NCBI RefSeq assembly: GCF_013375935.1
Contig: NZ_CP056117.1
Coordinates: 2,046,001 to 2,110,000 of the forward strand
Reading direction: 5' to 3'
Length of the DNA: 64,000 bases
Source: Enterobacter cloacae
GTDB taxonomy: Bacteria; Pseudomonadota; Gammaproteobacteria; Enterobacterales; Enterobacteriaceae
Shown: positions 61,390-64,000 of the stretch, piece by piece
How the letters are laid out: each line of letters opens with the position of its first letter
How positions within the stretch are numbered: the stretch's first letter is position 1
Position numbers and translations under genes: made by a program
The notes under the pieces: generated by a model
What the model was told of the DNA's origin: nothing
The model's input: the letters and a program-made list of their open reading frames with translations, nothing else
The model's database searches: none

Positions 61390-62426
61390 TACTTATTCCT
61401 TGAGCGGTAGATAATAACGGCGAAGAACGGTACGCCAACCAGCGCGGTGACGACCCCAACCGGCAGGCTTTGCGGTGCAATCAGCATCCGCGAGGCAATG
61501 TCGGCCAGCACCATCAGGATCGCCCCCGCCAGCGCGCTGGCAATCAGCAGCGTGCGGTGCAGCGGCCCGAAGAGAAAACGCATGACGTGCGGCACGACCA
61601 GCCCCACAAAACCAATCGAGCCCGCCATGCTGACGATGGTCGCGGTGATGAGGGCGGTGGTGGTAAATAAGGCCAGGCGCACCCAGGGCACCGCAATGCC
61701 CAACGAGGCGGCGGCATCATCACCAAAGGTAAAGGCGTCCAGCGCGCGGGAATAGTAAAGGCAGACGGCAAGACCCGCCAGCACGACCACCAGCGCCAGC
61801 TGGAATTCCGGCCAGCGGACGCCGCTAAAGCTGCCCAGCAGCCAGAACATGACGTCGCGCGCCTGCTGCGCGCTGGCAGAGGTGCTGATGGTATAGGCGG
61901 TAATGGCGTTAAACAGCTGGGAAGCGGCCACGCCCGCCAGTATGGTGCGCTCATTGCCGCCGCGCGCGCCGTTCGTCAGGAAGGCGACGAAGGCAAAGGC
62001 CGCAAACGCGCCGGCAAACGCGCCCGCAGAGAGCGATACCGCCCCGGTGCCAAGACCCAGTACCACGACCGACACCGCTCCGGTTGAGGCCCCCGCCGAC
62101 ACGCCGAGCACGTAAGGCTCCGCCAGCGCGTTCTTCAGCAGGCTTTGCAGCACGGCGCCGCAAATGGCTAAGCCGGCCCCGCAGCACGCGGCCACCAGCG
62201 CGCGGCTGAGGCGAAAGTCCCAGATGACGCTCTCATAGATGCGGTTGAGGGGAACGTCGGTCAGCCCCAGCTTATTGCCGATGGCGTAAAACACGTTATT
62301 CAGCGGGATAGCGAGCTCACCGACGCTGACGCCAAGGGCGATGACAAGAAACAGCAGCGCCACGGCGAGCAGGCATGATGTGGTCAGGAGCACGCCCTGC
62401 CGCATCTGGAGTACGACTGAGGACAT
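61389..62426 (-). CDS. Iron-complex ABC transporter permease (FecCD family)
   Basis: A 345-residue integral membrane protein with about 10 helices, of the FecCD/BtuC type, with the typical GSIGFVGLVVPHVMRFLFG motif towards the C-terminus and LGVSAGASTGA. One permease gene only, so it would act as a homodimer. It overlaps the binding-protein gene by one base. Confidence 0.92.
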   Translation of the reverse strand: MSSVVLQMRQGVLLTTSCLLAVALLFLVIALGVSVGELAIPLNNVFYAIGNKLGLTDVPLNRIYESVIWDFRLSRALVAACCGAGLAICGAVLQSLLKNALAEPYVLGVSAGASTGAVSVVVLGLGTGAVSLSAGAFAGAFAAFAFVAFLTNGARGGNERTILAGVAASQLFNAITAYTISTSASAQQARDVMFWLLGSFSGVRWPEFQLALVVVLAGLAVCLYYSRALDAFTFGDDAAASLGIAVPWVRLALFTTTALITATIVSMAGSIGFVGLVVPHVMRFLFGPLHRTLLIASALAGAILMVLADIASRMLIAPQSLPVGVVTALVGVPFFAVIIYRSRNK

Positions 62427-63424
62427 CAGTTCAGTCCCAGTTTTCTGAGCTGTTCACCGACCTGCTCGGCACCGTAAAGCGTGCGGATCGTCGGGTTCAT
62501 GGCCTGGCCGTCCATCACCACAATGTGGCCCTTCTTCACCGCGTCCAGCTGGCTGACGGCAGGATCGCTTTTCAGGAATTTAATTTTTTCTTCGGCGTTG
62601 TCCAGCGCCCAGCGGTTACGATCGAGGCTTGAAACCACAATCACGTCCGGGTTAGCGGCAATAATGCTTTCCCAGCCCACGGTCGGCCATTCGGTCTCGG
62701 AGGTAATGGCGTTGTGGCCGCCCAGCACGTTAGCAATAAACCCGGAGGCGCTGTTTTTACCGCCTACATAGGCGTCAGCCGAAGGCGAGGAGCTTGAGAA
62801 CCAGAAAACAAAGGAGAGGTCTTTTTTGTTTTTGCCAAATTCGTGGCGCAGGTCCGCCTCACGCTTTTTAAAGTCGGCGATCACGGCCTGGCCGCGCGCT
62901 TCCACGTTGAAAATCTTAGCAAAATCTTCAATCTCTTTATAAAGGTAGGTCATGTCCCACAGCTTCTGGCGGCTGCCGTACATGTCGCCTGCGGCTTTTT
63001 TAGTGGCGCACATGCCCGGGGACAAGTAGCTGTTTACCCCAACGGTTGCCAGATCTTCACGCTTTGCGACCTTACTTTCTGGCCCGAGCAGCAGCGGTAG
63101 TTGTGCAGGTACAAAGTCAGGGTTTTGCGCAAGGATGGATTCCAGCGTAGGAATTTCAACGGTGAGCGTTTTGATTTTGGCGTTCTGCCCGGCCAGCTGC
63201 GGCAGCACTTTGGTCGGCCAGAAGGCGCTGGCTTTCACCTTATCTTCCAGACCCAGCAGCAGCAAAATCTCAACGGTGTTCTGCCCCAGGGCCACGACGC
63301 GCTCGGGCGCGCGGGTAAACGTCTCTTTATAGCCGCAGTTTTCAATGGTCAGTGGATACGTCGTTGCCAGAGCCGAGCTGACCGACGCAACCGCCAGGCC
63401 TAACGCGCAGAGAACCTTTTTCAT
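62426..63424 (-). CDS. Iron-complex ABC transporter substrate-binding protein
   Basis: A 332-residue periplasmic binding protein of the FecB/FepB class (PF01497). A signal peptide, MKKVLCALGLAVASVSSALA, is followed by RVVALGQNTVEILLLLGLE and VGWESIIAANPDVIVVSS, the two half-lobe motifs. There is no lipobox. It begins a tightly overlapped operon SBP-permease-ATPase-MFS. Siderophore, haem or cobalamin are possible ligands; a Fur-like site upstream points to iron. Confidence 0.9.
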   Translation of the reverse strand: MKKVLCALGLAVASVSSALATTYPLTIENCGYKETFTRAPERVVALGQNTVEILLLLGLEDKVKASAFWPTKVLPQLAGQNAKIKTLTVEIPTLESILAQNPDFVPAQLPLLLGPESKVAKREDLATVGVNSYLSPGMCATKKAAGDMYGSRQKLWDMTYLYKEIEDFAKIFNVEARGQAVIADFKKREADLRHEFGKNKKDLSFVFWFSSSSPSADAYVGGKNSASGFIANVLGGHNAITSETEWPTVGWESIIAANPDVIVVSSLDRNRWALDNAEEKIKFLKSDPAVSQLDAVKKGHIVVMDGQAMNPTIRTLYGAEQVGEQLRKLGLN

Positions 63425-63455
63425 TAAACGCTACCCTTCACAAGAATTGTTTGAT

Positions 63456-63474
63456 GCAAATGAAACGCATTATT
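63456..63474. promoter_or_regulatory. Fur-like box before the iron ABC operon
   Basis: On the minus strand AATAATGCGTTTCATTTGC matches 12 of 19 positions of the Fur box GATAATGATAATCATTATC (13 if the centre is W). It lies 32 bases before the binding-protein start, where a repressor would block the promoter. Confidence 0.55.
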
Positions 63475-63537
63475 AAGGCGGAATTTTATACAGAGGAAAA
63501 TATATTGTGTCAATGTGGGACAATTACGCAGGGTGAT

Positions 63538-63563
63538 AAAAGGCGATGCCGGAAGGCACCGCC
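63538..63563 (-). terminator. fhlA intrinsic terminator
   Basis: On the minus strand GGCGGTGCC and GGCATCGCC form a 9-bp stem (one G-U pair) with a TTCC loop, followed by TTTTAT. It lies just past the fhlA stop. Confidence 0.82.
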
Positions 63564-63573
63564 GGGACAGGGG

Positions 63574-64000
63574 TTAAGTGAGGCTCTCTTTATCAATTCC
63601 CAGCCGCTTCATGCGCGAGAGCAGGGTGGTGCGCTTCAGCCCGAGCCGTTGCGCCGCGCCTTTCGGCCCGGCCACCACGCCGTTGGTCTCCCTGAGCACG
63701 CGCAAAATAAGCTGATATTCATCCTCTCCCTCCTTCGCAACCTCGGTTGCGGCCACGGTCGTTTCCGCAAGAGAAACCTCCGGCAGGGACAGCTGAAGCA
63801 CGTTCCCGCGCGTCAGCAGCACCGCGCGCTCGATGACGTTTTCCAGCTCGCGCACGTTGCCCGGCCACTCCATTGCCGAGAGGGTGCGTAGCGTTTCGGC
63901 AGGGATACTGTCGATATTCCGCCCCATCCGGCGGGCAATCTTCGCGGTAAAGGCTTTCACCAGCAGCGGAATATCTTCCGGGCGCTCGCGCAGCGGCGGC
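63574..64000 (-). CDS. fhlA: Formate hydrogenlyase transcriptional activator, C-terminal part
   Basis: Sigma-54-dependent activator of formate hydrogenlyase genes, cut by the window edge. About 141 C-terminal residues are visible: the end of the AAA+ domain (PPLRERPEDIPLL; GNVRELENVIERAVLLTRGN) and the Fis-type helix-turn-helix GPKGAAQRLGLKRTTLLSRM. The C-terminus KRLGIDKESLT follows E. coli FhlA. In E. coli it is next to ygbA and mutS; here an iron transporter operon is inserted between. Confidence 0.94.
   Translation of the reverse strand, partial: PPLRERPEDIPLLVKAFTAKIARRMGRNIDSIPAETLRTLSAMEWPGNVRELENVIERAVLLTRGNVLQLSLPEVSLAETTVAATEVAKEGEDEYQLILRVLRETNGVVAGPKGAAQRLGLKRTTLLSRMKRLGIDKESLT

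Overview
The window is a piece of an enterobacterial chromosome, most likely from the Enterobacter / Lelliottia / Leclercia part of the family (inferred from about 55% GC, protein similarity and gene order; no 16S rRNA gene is present to settle it). The backbone follows the E. coli sdaB-to-fhlA interval almost gene for gene: sdaC-sdaB, ppnN, queF, syd, the small RNA csrB, yqcC-truC-yqcA, the glucarate operon, barA, rlmD, relA-mazG, pyrG-eno, queE, queD, cysJIH, iap, cysG-cysDNC, ygbE, ftsB-ispD-ispF-truD-surE-pcm-nlpD-rpoS, mutS, ygbA and fhlA. No rRNA, tRNA, IS element, prophage or CRISPR array was seen.

Accessory genes sit at the places where enterobacteria usually differ. (1) Between eno and queE: an RpiR-type regulator divergent from a PTS EIICB permease that overlaps nanE, a probable amino-sugar (ManNAc-type) uptake module. 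(2) Between queE and queD: a DHA2-type MFS exporter and an M20 amidohydrolase, divergent from a 784-residue AraC regulator with a large C-terminal extension. (3) Between rpoS and mutS: a MarR regulator and a small NTF2-fold protein, divergent from a three-gene hydroxyarylic acid decarboxylase, with two near-identical palindromes around the promoter. (4) Between mutS and ygbA: a ToxR/MarT-like membrane regulator with a FidL-like partner behind a perfect consensus promoter, and a SymE-like gene. (5) Between ygbA and fhlA: an iron-complex ABC transporter plus MFS operon with a Fur-like site.

Two backbone genes are broken as read. rlmD has an in-frame amber codon at codon 29. The cysG copy in the cys locus has one extra G in a G run, which shifts the uroporphyrinogen methyltransferase domain out of frame, and also seems to lack about 19 residues of its NAD-binding domain. 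mazEF is absent between relA and mazG, and the cysH-iap gap that holds CRISPR-Cas in E. coli K-12 holds only a palindromic repeat pair.

The genes form several coherent systems: sulfate assimilation (cysDNC, cysH, cysJI and siroheme from cysG), serine uptake and deamination (sdaCB), glucarate catabolism (gudPXD plus a glycerate kinase), queuosine precursor synthesis (queF, queE, queD), the stress and post-transcriptional network (barA, csrB, relA, rpoS), and isoprenoid, cell-division and repair housekeeping (ispDF, ftsB, nlpD, surE, pcm, truC, truD, mutS).
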